A stretch of 64,000 nucleotides of DNA from Solirubrobacterales bacterium (GCA_027315255.1 DAHUYL010000190.1:1-64000), one strand, 5' to 3'; counted from the stretch's first letter, positions 9,435 through 20,532 are shown. Notes: generated by a model not told the origin, from the sequence alone. Program-made: numbers and translations.

Positions 9435-9565
9435 CGGGTCTCCAATGGGTCGTGGTTCAGGTGGGTCTGGCCACGTGCGGTTCGGCGCTCCGACCGCCGC
9501 CACACGTCGGGTCGAAGCTCTCGACGGCGTGGCCCGATCTGGCGCCTCGCCCGCGCCGGGCCGTC

Positions 9566-10714
9566 TCATCTGCTCAACACCGTGCAGGCGGACACGCCGG
9601 GCGCGCCATAGACATGGGTGAAGCCGACCTTCGGCGCGCCGGGAACCTGGCGCTCGCCGGCGGCCCCGCGCAGTTGCAGGACCACTTCGTGCACCTGTCG
9701 CAGCCCGGACGCGCCGATCGGCTCGCCGTTGGCGATGCAGCCGCCGTCGGTGTTGACGGGCAGCCGCCCGCCGATCTCGGTGGCGCCGTCGCGTAGCAGT
9801 CCCTCCTGGTCTCCGTGAGCGCACAGGCCCGTCTCGGCCAGGTGCATCAGCTCCGCGCCCGCCTCGGTGTCCTGGAGTTGGGCGACGTCCACGTCCGACG
9901 GCTCGACGCCGGCCTGCGCGAACGCCGCGATTGCCGCGTCGGTCGTCGGTGGCGCCGTCTCGTGCACGGAGATCGACGGGCTGAACACCTCGAATGTCCC
10001 GAAGCGGCGCGTGCGCAGCGCGACACCTCTCAGGTACACCGGGGTGCGGCACAGCGCGCGCGCCCGCTCGCCGCGGGCGAGCACGAGTGCCACGGCACCT
10101 TCGCCCGGGGAACAGAACATGTACTGCGTCAGCGGGTGGCTGATCATCGTCGAGCCGGCGATCTGTGACTCGCTGAGCGGCGTCCGGCGCCACGCGTTCG
10201 GGTTCAGGGCGCCGTTGCGGAACGACTTCGCGGCGACCTTGGCGAGCGCCGACGGGTCGATCTCGTGCTCGGCCAGGTAGCGCTGGATCTTCATCCCGAA
10301 GAACTGGGTCGTGAGCATCATGCCGGTCTCGCCGTACCAGCTGCCGATGCCCCAATCCTCGGGGCGCGGGTCGAACGCGCCGCGCGGGTGCTTGTCGAAC
10401 CCGACGACCAGGGCGAGGTCCGCCGCCCCGGCAGCGAGCATCGCGTGGGCCGTGGTCAGTGCCGAGCCGCCCGTCGCGCAGCCGTTCTTGACGTTGATGA
10501 ACGGCAGCCCGGTCAGCCCGAGCCGCGCAACGGTCGTGTCCGCGTTGCCTGCGGCATCCGAGCCGCCGGCCGCGAACCCGATCTGGCTGAAGCCGACGCC
10601 GGCGTCGGCAAGCGCCGCGCGCGCGGCGTGGACCGCCATGTCCAGCCCGGTCAGGCCCTCGTGAGGCCCGAACGGGTGGATGCCGATTCCGACGATTGCC
10701 ACCTCAGGGGTCAC
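9566..10714 (-). CDS. thiolase-fold lipid-transfer protein (Ltp/SCPx-like)
   Basis: 382 aa; NVKNGCATGGSALTTA, NTDGGCIANGEPIGASGLRQVHEVVLQLRG. Confidence 0.88.
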   Translation of the reverse strand: MTPEVAIVGIGIHPFGPHEGLTGLDMAVHAARAALADAGVGFSQIGFAAGGSDAAGNADTTVARLGLTGLPFINVKNGCATGGSALTTAHAMLAAGAADLALVVGFDKHPRGAFDPRPEDWGIGSWYGETGMMLTTQFFGMKIQRYLAEHEIDPSALAKVAAKSFRNGALNPNAWRRTPLSESQIAGSTMISHPLTQYMFCSPGEGAVALVLARGERARALCRTPVYLRGVALRTRRFGTFEVFSPSISVHETAPPTTDAAIAAFAQAGVEPSDVDVAQLQDTEAGAELMHLAETGLCAHGDQEGLLRDGATEIGGRLPVNTDGGCIANGEPIGASGLRQVHEVVLQLRGAAGERQVPGAPKVGFTHVYGAPGVSACTVLSR

Positions 10715-11160
10715 TCGGCCGCCTCAACCGCTTCGAACGCGTAGGTGACCCGGGGCTCGCCGTCCGTGCCCGTCACCGCCAGCGAGGTCACGCGCATCGG
10801 CATCCCGATCCGCAACCGCCGCGGGTCGGCCTCCGTCAGCCGTCCCTCGACGCGGATCTCGCCGCCGAGCTCGACGTACCCGACCGCGTACGGGCTGAAC
10901 TCCTCCGGCCCCGTGTACGGCGGGGACTTCGGCCGGAAGCCCTGCGTCGTCCAGGTCCACAGCGTCCCGGTGCGGGCGAGCAGATGCCGCTCGACGGTGT
11001 CCGAGGTGCAGCGGGGGCACGAGCCCTGGGACGGGAAGGCGACGGTTCCGCAGCTGGTGCAGCGGGAGCCGGCGAGGACGAGCTGCTCGCCGTCCAGCTC
11101 GAACAGCCCGTCGACGATCGGGCGCAGGCGTGTGGTCGTCTCGGTCAAGCGTTCCCTCAC
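10711..11160 (-). CDS. Zn-ribbon OB-fold protein (DUF35 family)
   Basis: 149 aa; CTSCGTVAFPSQGSCPRCTSDTVE, OB-fold C-terminus; overlaps the thiolase start. Confidence 0.88.
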   Translation of the reverse strand: MRERLTETTTRLRPIVDGLFELDGEQLVLAGSRCTSCGTVAFPSQGSCPRCTSDTVERHLLARTGTLWTWTTQGFRPKSPPYTGPEEFSPYAVGYVELGGEIRVEGRLTEADPRRLRIGMPMRVTSLAVTGTDGEPRVTYAFEAVEAAE

Positions 11161-11169
11161 CAGCCTATT

Positions 11170-11180
11170 GAACTGAGTTC
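11170..11180. promoter_or_regulatory. GAACTGAGTTC palindromic box (shared motif)
   Basis: perfect 5-1-5 palindrome immediately upstream of the DUF35-Ltp pair; identical box at 3921-3931. Confidence 0.55.
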
Positions 11181-11182
11181 GA

Positions 11183-11986
11183 TTAGGTTAGCAGACCGCC
11201 GTTGGGGCTCAGTACCGCCCCCACGTAGAACGCGGCGTCGTCCCCGGCCAGGAAGGCGACGGTCGCGGCCACCTCGTCGGGCGTCGCCAGACGTCCCGCG
11301 GGCGTGGAGCGGGCGATCGCGGCTCGCTGCTCGCCCACCTCACCGCGCATCGTGCTCGTGTCCACGTGGCCGGGAGCGACCGCGTTGACGCGGATGCCCT
11401 GGACGATCAGCTCCTTGGCCGCCGCCTTGGTGAATCCGATGATCGCCGCCTTGGCGGCCGAGTAGTGCGGGTGACCGGTGCATCCCTCGAGCCCGCAGAT
11501 CGACGACATGTTCACGATCACGCCGCTGCCGCGGGGCGCCATCGTCCGGACCGCGGCGCGAGTGCAGTAGAAGGTGCCGTCGAGGTGGACCGCCAGCATC
11601 CGGCGCCAGTCCTCGTCCGTCAGGCGAACGAGCGCGTCGAGCGGGGTCTTCACGCCTTCGCCTGCCGCCTCTGCTCGCTGGCGGGCGAGCAGAGGCGTCA
11701 CCCGGCGCACGTGCTCGACGCCCACGGCGCCCGCGTTGTTGACCAGCAGATCCGGGTGGCCGAGCTCGGCGGCGATGCGCTCGAACGTCTCCTCGACGGC
11801 GGCGCTGTCGCTGACGTCGCAGGCGAGCGCAAGCCCGGCGCCGCCCGCCTGGGCGAGCGTCTGCGCGGCAGTCTCGGGGCGGACGTCGAGCACCGCCACG
11901 CGCGCGCCTTCGTGCGCCAGCCGCAACACGATCGCGCGGCCGATCCCGGCGCCGCCGCCCGTGACGACCGCCACCCTGCCGCTCAT
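11183..11986 (-). CDS. SDR family oxidoreductase
   Basis: ATG at 11986; MSGRVAVVTGGGAGIGRAIVLRLA, NNAGAVG, YSAAKAAIIGFTKAAA. Confidence 0.9.
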   Translation of the reverse strand: MSGRVAVVTGGGAGIGRAIVLRLAHEGARVAVLDVRPETAAQTLAQAGGAGLALACDVSDSAAVEETFERIAAELGHPDLLVNNAGAVGVEHVRRVTPLLARQRAEAAGEGVKTPLDALVRLTDEDWRRMLAVHLDGTFYCTRAAVRTMAPRGSGVIVNMSSICGLEGCTGHPHYSAAKAAIIGFTKAAAKELIVQGIRVNAVAPGHVDTSTMRGEVGEQRAAIARSTPAGRLATPDEVAATVAFLAGDDAAFYVGAVLSPNGGLLT

Positions 11987-13578
11987 CGCGCCACCACGTG
12001 GTGAGCGGCCTCGCGGTCCCAGACACCGGGCGCGTCGACGCCGGCGGCCTTGAGCTCGTGCTTGAGCACGCGCTGAGCGTGCGAGCGGGGGAGCCGGTCC
12101 ATGAACCGTACGTACCGCGGGACCGCGAAGTGCGGCATCTTGCCCGTGCAGTGGTCGAGCAGCTCCTCCGGCGCGATCTCGAACCCCGGCCGCACGACGA
12201 CGGCGACCATCACCTCCTGGCCGCCGAGCTCGGCCGGGACGCCGTAGACGGCAGCTTCGAGCAGCTGCGGGTACTCGGCGAGGACCTGTTCGACCTCCCA
12301 CGCCGACACGTTCTCGCCGCGCCGCCGGATCGAGTCGGTGCGGCGCTCGACGAACCACAGGAAGCCGTCCTCGTCGCGCCGCGCGAGGTCGCCGGTGTGG
12401 AACCAGAGGTTGCGCGTGGCCTCGACCGTCGCCTGCGGGCTGCACCAGTAGCCCTCCATCATCACGTGACTGGCGGCCGGGCGGACGGCGATCTCGCCGG
12501 TCACGCCCGCGGGGACGTCCTCGTCGCGCTCGTCGACGACGCGCACCTCGTACCAGGGAACCGGCCGACCGCACGAGCCGGGGCGGCGCTCGTCCCACGT
12601 GATCGCGGTGACGGGACCCGTCTCGGTCAGGCCGTAGACGTCGAGCACGGCGACGCCGAAGCGCTGCTCGAACTGCTCGACCAGCTCGGCCGGCGCGGCC
12701 GCACCGATCGCCATTCGTACGGTGTTGCCGGCACGGGTGGTGGCGTCCGAGCGCTTCAGCAGGATCCGCAGCATCTCGCCCATGCCGTTGAACGCCGTGA
12801 TCCGATGCTGTTCGCAGGTCTCCCAGAAGCGGGTGGCGGAGAAACGACGGTCGATTGCGAGTTGTGCCCCCGCGGCGATCGCGGTCAGCACGCTCATGTA
12901 CTTGGCGTTCGCGTGGAACAGCGGAAACACCGAGTACAGGACGTCGCTGGCGGTGTAGCCGAACAGCTCGACCGCGCCGTGGGCGACGTTGAGGTTGTGG
13001 TTGTGCGATACGACGACACCCTTCGGCGGCCCGGTCGTGCCTCCGGTGAACAGGATCGAGGCAGGCTCGTGCGGCTCGACCGGGGCGAACCGTGCCGGTG
13101 CACACGCGAGCAGCTGCTCGAAGGCGGAGCTGAGACGGGCAGGGATCAGGCCCCGCGCGTCCCGCCCTTGCGGCTCGCCGACGACGATGACGTGCTCGAG
13201 CGACTCGATCGGACCGATGTGGGGAGCGACGTGCTCGGCATGCTCGTCGTCGACGATCAGCGCCCGGGCGGATGCCCTCTGGAGCAGGTACGCGATCCCG
13301 GCACCGCGAGCCGCGTCGTGGATCGGCACCTCGATCGCGCCGGCGCCGAGGATCCCGAACCACGCGAACAGGAACTCTGCCCGGGTGGACATCATCACCG
13401 CGACGCGGTCACCGCGCTCGACTCCGAGCTCGCGCAGCCCCGCGGCGACGCGGGCCGCGCCGTCGACCAGCTCGCCGTAGCTCAGACGGCGGCCGTCCAC
13501 GATCGCGAGCGTCTGCTCGGTGCGTGCCGCCGCCTGGCTCTCGGCGAACGCCGCGACGTTCACGGGCTGGCCCTCCAC
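11983..13578 (-). CDS. AMP-dependent acyl-CoA synthetase/ligase
   Basis: 531 aa; ILFTGGTTGPPKGVVVSH, DVYGLTETGPVTAIT, FHTGDLARRDEDGFLWFVERRTDSIRRRGENVSAWEVE. Confidence 0.93.
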   Translation of the reverse strand: MEGQPVNVAAFAESQAAARTEQTLAIVDGRRLSYGELVDGAARVAAGLRELGVERGDRVAVMMSTRAEFLFAWFGILGAGAIEVPIHDAARGAGIAYLLQRASARALIVDDEHAEHVAPHIGPIESLEHVIVVGEPQGRDARGLIPARLSSAFEQLLACAPARFAPVEPHEPASILFTGGTTGPPKGVVVSHNHNLNVAHGAVELFGYTASDVLYSVFPLFHANAKYMSVLTAIAAGAQLAIDRRFSATRFWETCEQHRITAFNGMGEMLRILLKRSDATTRAGNTVRMAIGAAAPAELVEQFEQRFGVAVLDVYGLTETGPVTAITWDERRPGSCGRPVPWYEVRVVDERDEDVPAGVTGEIAVRPAASHVMMEGYWCSPQATVEATRNLWFHTGDLARRDEDGFLWFVERRTDSIRRRGENVSAWEVEQVLAEYPQLLEAAVYGVPAELGGQEVMVAVVVRPGFEIAPEELLDHCTGKMPHFAVPRYVRFMDRLPRSHAQRVLKHELKAAGVDAPGVWDREAAHHVVAR

Positions 13579-13585
13579 TCCACGG

Positions 13586-13609
13586 CTGATATGATATCAG
13601 TTCAATCGG
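13586..13609. promoter_or_regulatory. CTGATATGATATCAG palindrome overlapping TCAGTTCAATCGG box, divergent intergenic region
   Basis: perfect 7-1-7 palindrome between divergent starts 13578 (-) and 13628 (+). Confidence 0.6.
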
Positions 13610-13627
13610 GAGACTGGAGGGGCTGAC

Positions 13628-14029
13628 GTGGGTTGGCCGACACCGGCGATCGACGCACACAACCGGGCGTTCTGGACCGGTGGCCGCGACGGGCGGCTGC
13701 TGATCGCGTGCTGCGGGTGCTGCGGGGCCTGGACGCACCCGCCGGTGCCGCGGTGCCCGTCGTGCGCGAGCGAGCGGGTCGAGCCGGCTCCGGTCAGCGG
13801 CCGAGCGCAGGTCTACAGCTACACGATCAACCGGCAGCGGTGGACCCCGGAGCTCGAGGTCCCGTACGTGATCGCGATCGTGGAGCTGGCGGAGCAGCAC
13901 GGCCTGCGGCTGCTCACGAACATCGTCGGCTGCGCGGTCGAGCAGGTCTCGATCGGGATGGCGGTCGAGGTCGACTTCGCGCAGCGCGGCGAGGTGTTCG
14001 TGCCCGTGTTCCGAAGGGCGGCCACGTGA
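13628..14029 (+). CDS. Zn-ribbon OB-fold protein (DUF35 family)
   Basis: 133 aa; LLIACCGCCGAWTHPPVPRCPSCASERVEPAPVSGRAQVYSYTINRQRW. Confidence 0.88.
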   Translation: MGWPTPAIDAHNRAFWTGGRDGRLLIACCGCCGAWTHPPVPRCPSCASERVEPAPVSGRAQVYSYTINRQRWTPELEVPYVIAIVELAEQHGLRLLTNIVGCAVEQVSIGMAVEVDFAQRGEVFVPVFRRAAT

Positions 14030-15228
14030 GCGAGCGGTTCGAGCAGCGCTGCATCATCTCCGGCATCGGGCAGTCGGAGGTCGGCCGCCGGCTGACCAGG
14101 GACGTGCTCGCGCTGACGCTCGACGCCTGCCACGAGGCGATCGCCGACGCGGGGCTCGCGCGCGAGGACGTCGACGGCGTGATCTCGTGGCCGGGAGCCG
14201 TCTCGCGTGCCGAGGGACTGGCGCCGCCCGGCCCTGGCTCCTCGGGTCCGGGGACGGGCGCGGTGATCGACGCCTTGCGGCTGAGGACGAACTGGCACTA
14301 CGGTGGGCCGGAGAGTCCCGGAATGTTCGCGGCGGTGATCCACGCCTGCATGGCCGTGGCGTGCGGGCTCTGCCGGCACGTGCTCGTCTACCGCGCGCTG
14401 AACGAGGCGACGGCGTGGCGAGCGGCGACCGAGCGGGTCTCGGTCGACCCTGACGGCGTGCGCGGGACGATGAGCTGGATGCTCCCGTACGGGGCGTTCA
14501 GCGGGCCGAACTGGATCGGGCTGTGGGCGATGCGGCACATGCACGAGTTCGGGACCACGCGCGAGCAGCTGGCGGCTGTGGCGCTGAATGCGCGCCGCAA
14601 CGCGCAGCGCAACCCGAAGGCGGTGATGCAGGGCGAGCTGAGGATCGACGACTACCTGTCGTCGAAGATGATCAGCGATCCGCTGTGCCTGTTCGACTGC
14701 GACCTGGCGGTCGACGGGGCGACCGCCGTGATCGTCTCGACCAGCGAGCATGCGCCCGACGTGCCGCACGGAAAGCCGGTTCACGTCGAGGCGGTGGGCA
14801 GTGCGCTGCAGGGGCGTGCATCGTGGGACCAGTGGGCGGACATGACCGAGACGGCCGCCACCGGAGCCGGCCGGCACCTGTGGTCGCGCACGGATTGCAC
14901 GCCCGGCGACGTCGACGTCGCCGGGCTGTACGACGGGTTCAGCGTGCTGACGCTGTTCTGGCTCGAGGGGCTGGGCTTCTGCGACAAGGGGGAGGGCGGT
15001 CCGTTCGTCGAGGGCGGCTCCCGGATCGCGCTCGACGGCGAGCTCCCGCTGGCGACCGGCGGCGGGCAGCTGTCCGCCGGGCGGCTGCACGCGTTCGGCC
15101 ACCTGCACGAGGTCTGCCTCCAGCTGCGCGGGCAGGCGAGCGGCCGTCAGGTCGCCGACGCCAAGGTCGGTCTCGTGTCCGCCGGCGCCGGTCCGCTGGC
15201 GTCGTGCCTGCTGCTGCGCACGGCATGA
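14026..15228 (+). CDS. thiolase-fold lipid-transfer protein / Ltp2-like aldolase
   Basis: GTG at 14026 overlaps DUF35 stop; ISGIGQSEVGRRLTRDVLALTLDACHEAIADAGL, DVDVAGLYDGFSVLTLFWLEGLGFC, ATGGGQLSAGRLHAFGHLHEVCLQLRG. Confidence 0.87.
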   Translation: MSERFEQRCIISGIGQSEVGRRLTRDVLALTLDACHEAIADAGLAREDVDGVISWPGAVSRAEGLAPPGPGSSGPGTGAVIDALRLRTNWHYGGPESPGMFAAVIHACMAVACGLCRHVLVYRALNEATAWRAATERVSVDPDGVRGTMSWMLPYGAFSGPNWIGLWAMRHMHEFGTTREQLAAVALNARRNAQRNPKAVMQGELRIDDYLSSKMISDPLCLFDCDLAVDGATAVIVSTSEHAPDVPHGKPVHVEAVGSALQGRASWDQWADMTETAATGAGRHLWSRTDCTPGDVDVAGLYDGFSVLTLFWLEGLGFCDKGEGGPFVEGGSRIALDGELPLATGGGQLSAGRLHAFGHLHEVCLQLRGQASGRQVADAKVGLVSAGAGPLASCLLLRTA

Positions 15229-16295
15229 CCCGCACGGCGAGGCAGGTCCAGCTGATCTCCCGCCCCGAGCGGGAGGTGACTGCCGCCCACTTCCGCGTGA
15301 TCGAGGTGGAGCTGCCCGAGCTCCGCAACGGGCAGGTGCTCGTCCGCAATCTGTTCACCTCGGTCGACCCGGCGCTGCGCCTGCAGTTGCGACCGCAGGC
15401 GCCGGGCGGTTACTTCCGCGCGTTCCCGCTGAACGCCGCGCTGGACGGGATCATGAGCGTCGGCGAGGTGCTCGTATCGCGTGCCGCCGGGTTCGGGGTG
15501 GGCGATGTGGTGTCGCACGGATGGGGGTGGCGCGACCTCGCGGTCGTGTCAGCCGGGGCCGTGTCCGTCGGCGGCGTCGGCACGCTCGCAAGACTCGACA
15601 CCTCGCTCGGTCCGCCCGAGATGTTCCTCGGTCCGCTCGGCAACATGGGCTTGACCGCCTACGTCGGGCTGGTGCGCGCGGCTGAGCTGCGCGACGGCGA
15701 CGTCGTGTGGGTGTCGGCGGCCGCCGGCGCGGTCGGCAGCATCGCCGCCCAGGTCGCCAAGCTTCGAGGCCACCGCGTGATCGGAAGCGCCGGGTCGGCG
15801 GCCAAGGTCGAGTACCTGCTCGACGAGCTGAGGCTCGACGCGGCGTTCGACTACCACGACGGGCCCGTCCTGGAACTGCTGCAGTCGGCCGCTCCGGACG
15901 GGATCGACGTGTACTTCGACAACGTCGGCGGGGACCACCTGCAGGCAGCGCTGGCGACGCTCCGGCGCTCGGGGCGGGTCGCGATGTGCGGCGCGATCTC
16001 CGAGTACGAGCTGGTCGGACCGCAGCCCGGGCCGACGAATCTGTTCCAGGCGGTCGCCAACGACCTGACGCTGCGCGGGTTCCGCGCGAGCACCAACCTG
16101 GACCTGCTGGGCGAATCTGCGCGGTTGCTGGGCGGCTGGCTCGCCGGCGGGCGGCTGCGCTATCGCCAGACGATCGTCGACGGCCTGGAGCGTGCGCCCG
16201 AGGCGCTGGTCGCGATGCTCGCCGGCGAGACCGTGGGCAAGACGCTCGTGCGGATCGGCCGGGTCGAGGCTCACCGGCCCGTTCGGGGCGTTTGA
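15225..16295 (+). CDS. NADP-dependent oxidoreductase (MDR, prostaglandin-reductase-like)
   Basis: ATG overlaps upstream [62 protein letters not shown]-like segment. Confidence 0.92.
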   Translation: MTRTARQVQLISRPEREVTAAHFRVIEVELPELRNGQVLVRNLFTSVDPALRLQLRPQAPGGYFRAFPLNAALDGIMSVGEVLVSRAAGFGVGDVVSHGWGWRDLAVVSAGAVSVGGVGTLARLDTSLGPPEMFLGPLGNMGLTAYVGLVRAAELRDGDVVWVSAAAGAVGSIAAQVAKLRGHRVIGSAGSAAKVEYLLDELRLDAAFDYHDGPVLELLQSAAPDGIDVYFDNVGGDHLQAALATLRRSGRVAMCGAISEYELVGPQPGPTNLFQAVANDLTLRGFRASTNLDLLGESARLLGGWLAGGRLRYRQTIVDGLERAPEALVAMLAGETVGKTLVRIGRVEAHRPVRGV

Positions 16296-16341
16296 CGCGT
16301 GCTCCGTTCGGGTATCCACAACGGAACTCGAGCGAGCAGCC

Positions 16342-19300
16342 ATGGCAATCGACAACCGGGGGACGAGATCCACGACCAGCGGGGAGGCCACGCTCGACGA
16401 GCGTTCGCTGCTCAAGCTGCTCGAGGGGCTTCGCGCTGCCCGCGACGGGGACTTCTCGGTCAGGCTGACGCCACGCGGCGGCGGCCTGCAGGCTGAGGTC
16501 GCGCACCTGTTCAACGGACTGCTCGAACGCAACGACCAGCTCGCCCGGGAGCTGGTCCGGGTCGGCAAGATCATCGGTCGCGAAGGCCGGATGACCGAAC
16601 GGGCGGCACTGGCCGACCCGCGGGGCTCGTGGCGGACGTCGGTCGACTCGCTGAATGCGCTGATCGACGATCTCGTCCGTCCGACCACCGAGGTTGCGCG
16701 TGTGATCGTGGCGGTCGCGGAGGGGGACCTGTCGCAGAAGATGGCGCTCAAGATCGGCGGCCAGCCGGTCAAGGGCGAGTTCCTGCGGATCGGCACGACG
16801 GTCAACACGATGGTCGACCAGCTCTCGGCGTTCGCGGACGAGGTCACGCGGGTCGCGCGCGAGGTCGGCACCGAGGGCAAGCTCGGTGGACAGGCCGAGG
16901 TCGAGGGCGTGTCCGGGACGTGGAAGGACCTGACCGAGTCGGTGAACTTCATGGCGTCCAACCTGACCGCGCAGGTGCGCAACATCGCGCAGGTGACGAC
17001 GGCGGTCGCGCAGGGCGACCTGACCCAGAAGATCACCGTCGACGTCAAGGGCGAGATCCTGGAGCTGAAGAACACGATCAACACGATGGTCGACCAGCTC
17101 TCCTCGTTCGCCGACGAGGTCACGCGGGTCGCGCGCGAGGTGGGGACCGAGGGGAAGCTCGGCGGTCAGGCGGAGGTCCAGGGAGTGTCGGGGACGTGGC
17201 GCGGCCTGACCGAGTCGGTCAATGGCATGGCCAACAACCTGACCGACCAGGTGCGCAACATCGCTCAGGTCACGACCGCGGTCGCCCAGGGCGACCTCAC
17301 GCAGAAGATCACCGTCGAGGCGAAGGGCGAGGTGGCGGCGCTCGCGGACACGATCAACTCGATGACCGACACCCTGCGCGCCTTCGCCGAGCAGGTCACG
17401 AGCGTCGCGCGCGAGGTCGGCACCGAGGGGGTCCTCGGCGGCCAGGCGGAGGTGCCCGGCGTGGCGGGCACGTGGAAGGACCTCACCGACTCCGTCAACG
17501 GGATGGCCTCGAACCTGACCGACCAGGTGCGCGCGATCGCGCAGGTCGCCACGGCGGTCGCGCAGGGCGACCTCAGCCAGAAGATCACCGTCGAGGCGAA
17601 GGGCGAGGTCGCGGCGCTCGCGGACACGATCAACTCGATGACCGACACGCTGTCGGCCTTCGCCGACGAGGTCACCCGGGTTGCGCACGAGGTCGGTACG
17701 GAGGGTGAGCTCGGCGGTCAGGCCGGCGTGCCGGGCGTGGCCGGGACGTGGAAGGACCTGACCGAGTCGGTCAACTCGATGGCGTCCAACCTGACCGCGC
17801 AGGTGCGCAACATCGCGCAGGTGACGACGGCGGTCGCGCAGGGCGATCTGACCCAGAAGATCACGGCCGACGTCAAGGGCGAGATCCTGGAGCTGAAGAA
17901 CACGATCAACACGATGGTCGACCAGCTGTCCTCGTTCGCCGACGAGGTCACGCGGGTCGCGCGCGAGGTGGGGACCGAGGGGAAGCTCGGCGGTCAGGCG
18001 GAGGTGCAGGGCGTGTCGGGCACCTGGCGCGGGCTGACCGAGAACGTCAACCAGCTCGCGGGCAACCTCACGACCCAGGTCCGGGCGATCGCCGAGGTGT
18101 CGACCGCGGTCACCCAGGGCGACCTCACTCGCTCGATCACGGTCCAGGCGCAGGGCGAGGTCGCCGAGCTGAAGGACAACATCAACCAGATGATCGCCAA
18201 CCTGCGCGACACCACCAAGCGCAACGAGGAGCAGGACTGGCTGAAGACCAACCTGGCCCGGATCTCGAGTCTGATGCAGGGCCAGCGCGAGCTGGCGACG
18301 GTGACCCAGCTGATCATGTCCGAGCTGACGCCGACGGTGTCGGCCCGGCACGGCGCGTTCTTCCTCGTCGAGCCGGACGCCGACGGCAGCCCGAGGGAGC
18401 TGCGGCTGATCGCCAGCTACGGCTACTCCACCCGCGACGGTCTTCCCTCCGCCTTCGCGCTCGGCGAGTCGCTCGTCGGACAGGCCGCCCTCGACCGGCG
18501 CACGATCACGATCGACGACGCGCCCGGCGGCTACATCCAGGTCAGCTCGGGGCTGGGGGCGGCGCCGCCCGCCAGCATCATCATCCTGCCGGTGCTGTTC
18601 GAGGACCAGGTGCTCGGCGTGATCGAACTCGCGTGGCTGCGGACGCCGAGCGAGATCAACCGCACGTTCCTCGAGCAGCTGATGGAGACCCTCGGCGTGG
18701 CCTTGAACACGATCATCGCCAACATGCGGACCGAAGAGCTGCTTCAGCAGTCGCAGTCGCTGAACGCCGAGCTCGAGCAGCAGGCCCAGCTCCTCGAGGA
18801 GCGCAACCGCGACATCGAGACCAAGAACCTCGAGATCGAACAGGCCCGGCTCGGACTGGAGGAGAAGGCCACGCAGCTCGCGCTCTCCTCGCGCTACAAG
18901 TCCGAGTTCCTGGTGAACATGAGCCACGAGCTGCGGACTCCGCTGAACTCACTGCTGATCCTCTCCAAGCTCCTGGTCGACAACGAGTCGCGCAACCTGT
19001 CCGACAAGCAGCTCGAGTTCGCCCGGACGATCCATGCGGCGGGCAGCGATCTGCTGGAGCTGATCAACGACATCCTCGACCTGTCCAAGATCGAGGCCGG
19101 AAAGATGGACCTCGTGCTCGACGCGATCCCGCTCGCCGACGTGTGCGCGTACGTCCGCCGCACGTTCGAGCCGGTCGCATCCGACAAGGGCCTGCCGCTC
19201 GAGGTCACGGTCGCCGAGGATGTCCCGACGGTGATCCTCACCGACGAGCAACGCCTGCAGCAGATCCTGCGCAACCTGCTGTCGAACGCGTTCAAGTTCA

Positions 19301-20532
19301 CGACTGAGGGCAAGGTCGCGCTGCGGGTCGCACGCGCCGGCGACGACGAGGTGATCTTCTCGGTCACGGACACCGGGATCGGGATCGCCGAGGAGAAGCT
19401 GGCCGTGATCTTCGAAGCCTTCCAACAGGCCGACGGGACGACCAGCCGAACCTACGGCGGCACGGGACTGGGCTTGTCGATCAGCCGCGAGCTGGCGCGG
19501 GCGCTCGGCGGCGAGATCGAGGTGCAGAGCACCGTCGGGGTGGGAAGCACGTTCAGCCTTCGGTTGACGCTCAGCGCCGCCCACCGGACCCAGATCGGCG
19601 AGCCGGCCGGGCCCGAGCGGGCGGCCGTCAGGAGCCGTCGAAGCGAGCTCGCGCTGACGGCCTCGGACAACGGCCTGCTCGATCCGGTGCGGCCGATCCA
19701 TGTGGTGGCACGCCGGTTGCTGGTGCTCGACCAGGACGGTCGCACGGTCGACGCGATCCGCCGCCTGGTCGGGCGGGATCACGGCGTCGAGCTCGCCGTC
19801 GCGCCGACCGCGAGCGAGCTGCTCGCGCTGATCGACGACGACCTGCCTGCAGGACTGATCCTCGGCGGGGGCATGACCAAGAGCGCGATCTTCTCGGTGC
19901 TCGAGTCGATCCCGGCCCGGCGCCGCACCGACCGGCTCCCCGTCGTCCTGTGGACCGGCAAGCCGCTGACGGCGCGCGAGACGGCACGGCTGCGCCGGCT
20001 CGAGCCCGCGCTGCTGCCGGCTGTCGTCGACAGCGATGATGCGCTCCGCGCCGAGACGGCACTGCTGCTGCATCCAGGCGTCGGCCGAGCAACCACGATC
20101 GACCTGCTCGAGGTGCCCGAAGCGTCCCGCTTGCAGGGGCGGATCCTGCTCGTCGACGACGACGTCCGCAACCTGTTCGCGCTCGCCAGCCTGCTCGAAG
20201 AGCGAGGGCTCGAGGTGATCTTCTCCGAGACCGGCGCGGAGGCGCTGGAGATCCTGCGTTCGAACCCGACGATCGATCTCGTGCTGATGGACATCATGAT
20301 GCCCCAGATGGATGGCTACGAGACGATCCGCGCCGCCCGCCAGATGCCGCAGGCCGCGGAGATGCCGATCATCGCCGTGACCGCCAAGGCGATGCACGGC
20401 GACCGCGAGAAGAGCATCGAGGCGGGTGCGTCCGACTACATCACCAAGCCCGTCGACCCGGCCAGGCTGATCTCGATGGTCAGCACGTGGCTGGCATCCG
20501 CGCAACACCTCCAACCGAGCCTGAGTCAGTGA
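16342..20532 (+). CDS. poly-HAMP hybrid sensor histidine kinase (HAMP x~5, GAF, HisKA, HATPase_c, degenerate REC, REC)
   Basis: [22 protein letters not shown]...; repeated [17 protein letters not shown] units; [44 protein letters not shown]-terminal [34 protein letters not shown]. Confidence 0.95.
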   Translation: MAIDNRGTRSTTSGEATLDERSLLKLLEGLRAARDGDFSVRLTPRGGGLQAEVAHLFNGLLERNDQLARELVRVGKIIGREGRMTERAALADPRGSWRTSVDSLNALIDDLVRPTTEVARVIVAVAEGDLSQKMALKIGGQPVKGEFLRIGTTVNTMVDQLSAFADEVTRVAREVGTEGKLGGQAEVEGVSGTWKDLTESVNFMASNLTAQVRNIAQVTTAVAQGDLTQKITVDVKGEILELKNTINTMVDQLSSFADEVTRVAREVGTEGKLGGQAEVQGVSGTWRGLTESVNGMANNLTDQVRNIAQVTTAVAQGDLTQKITVEAKGEVAALADTINSMTDTLRAFAEQVTSVAREVGTEGVLGGQAEVPGVAGTWKDLTDSVNGMASNLTDQVRAIAQVATAVAQGDLSQKITVEAKGEVAALADTINSMTDTLSAFADEVTRVAHEVGTEGELGGQAGVPGVAGTWKDLTESVNSMASNLTAQVRNIAQVTTAVAQGDLTQKITADVKGEILELKNTINTMVDQLSSFADEVTRVAREVGTEGKLGGQAEVQGVSGTWRGLTENVNQLAGNLTTQVRAIAEVSTAVTQGDLTRSITVQAQGEVAELKDNINQMIANLRDTTKRNEEQDWLKTNLARISSLMQGQRELATVTQLIMSELTPTVSARHGAFFLVEPDADGSPRELRLIASYGYSTRDGLPSAFALGESLVGQAALDRRTITIDDAPGGYIQVSSGLGAAPPASIIILPVLFEDQVLGVIELAWLRTPSEINRTFLEQLMETLGVALNTIIANMRTEELLQQSQSLNAELEQQAQLLEERNRDIETKNLEIEQARLGLEEKATQLALSSRYKSEFLVNMSHELRTPLNSLLILSKLLVDNESRNLSDKQLEFARTIHAAGSDLLELINDILDLSKIEAGKMDLVLDAIPLADVCAYVRRTFEPVASDKGLPLEVTVAEDVPTVILTDEQRLQQILRNLLSNAFKFTTEGKVALRVARAGDDEVIFSVTDTGIGIAEEKLAVIFEAFQQADGTTSRTYGGTGLGLSISRELARALGGEIEVQSTVGVGSTFSLRLTLSAAHRTQIGEPAGPERAAVRSRRSELALTASDNGLLDPVRPIHVVARRLLVLDQDGRTVDAIRRLVGRDHGVELAVAPTASELLALIDDDLPAGLILGGGMTKSAIFSVLESIPARRRTDRLPVVLWTGKPLTARETARLRRLEPALLPAVVDSDDALRAETALLLHPGVGRATTIDLLEVPEASRLQGRILLVDDDVRNLFALASLLEERGLEVIFSETGAEALEILRSNPTIDLVLMDIMMPQMDGYETIRAARQMPQAAEMPIIAVTAKAMHGDREKSIEAGASDYITKPVDPARLISMVSTWLASAQHLQPSLSQ
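16848..18060 (+). repeat. intragenic 276-bp (92-aa) tandem repeats encoding HAMP units, about 5 copies
   Basis: EVGTEG..GGQAEV motif recurs every 276 bp (near 16861, 17137, 17413, 17689, 17965). Confidence 0.9.

Noticed and set aside
16848-18060. 276-bp periodic repeats considered as CRISPR or minisatellite
   Set aside because: In-frame protein-coding HAMP repeats, no spacers, period far too long for CRISPR.
15451-18927. 1158-aa minus-strand ORF with internal repeats
   Set aside because: Antisense shadow of the HAMP repeats of the histidine kinase and the adjacent MDR gene; repetitiveness is inherited from the sense gene.
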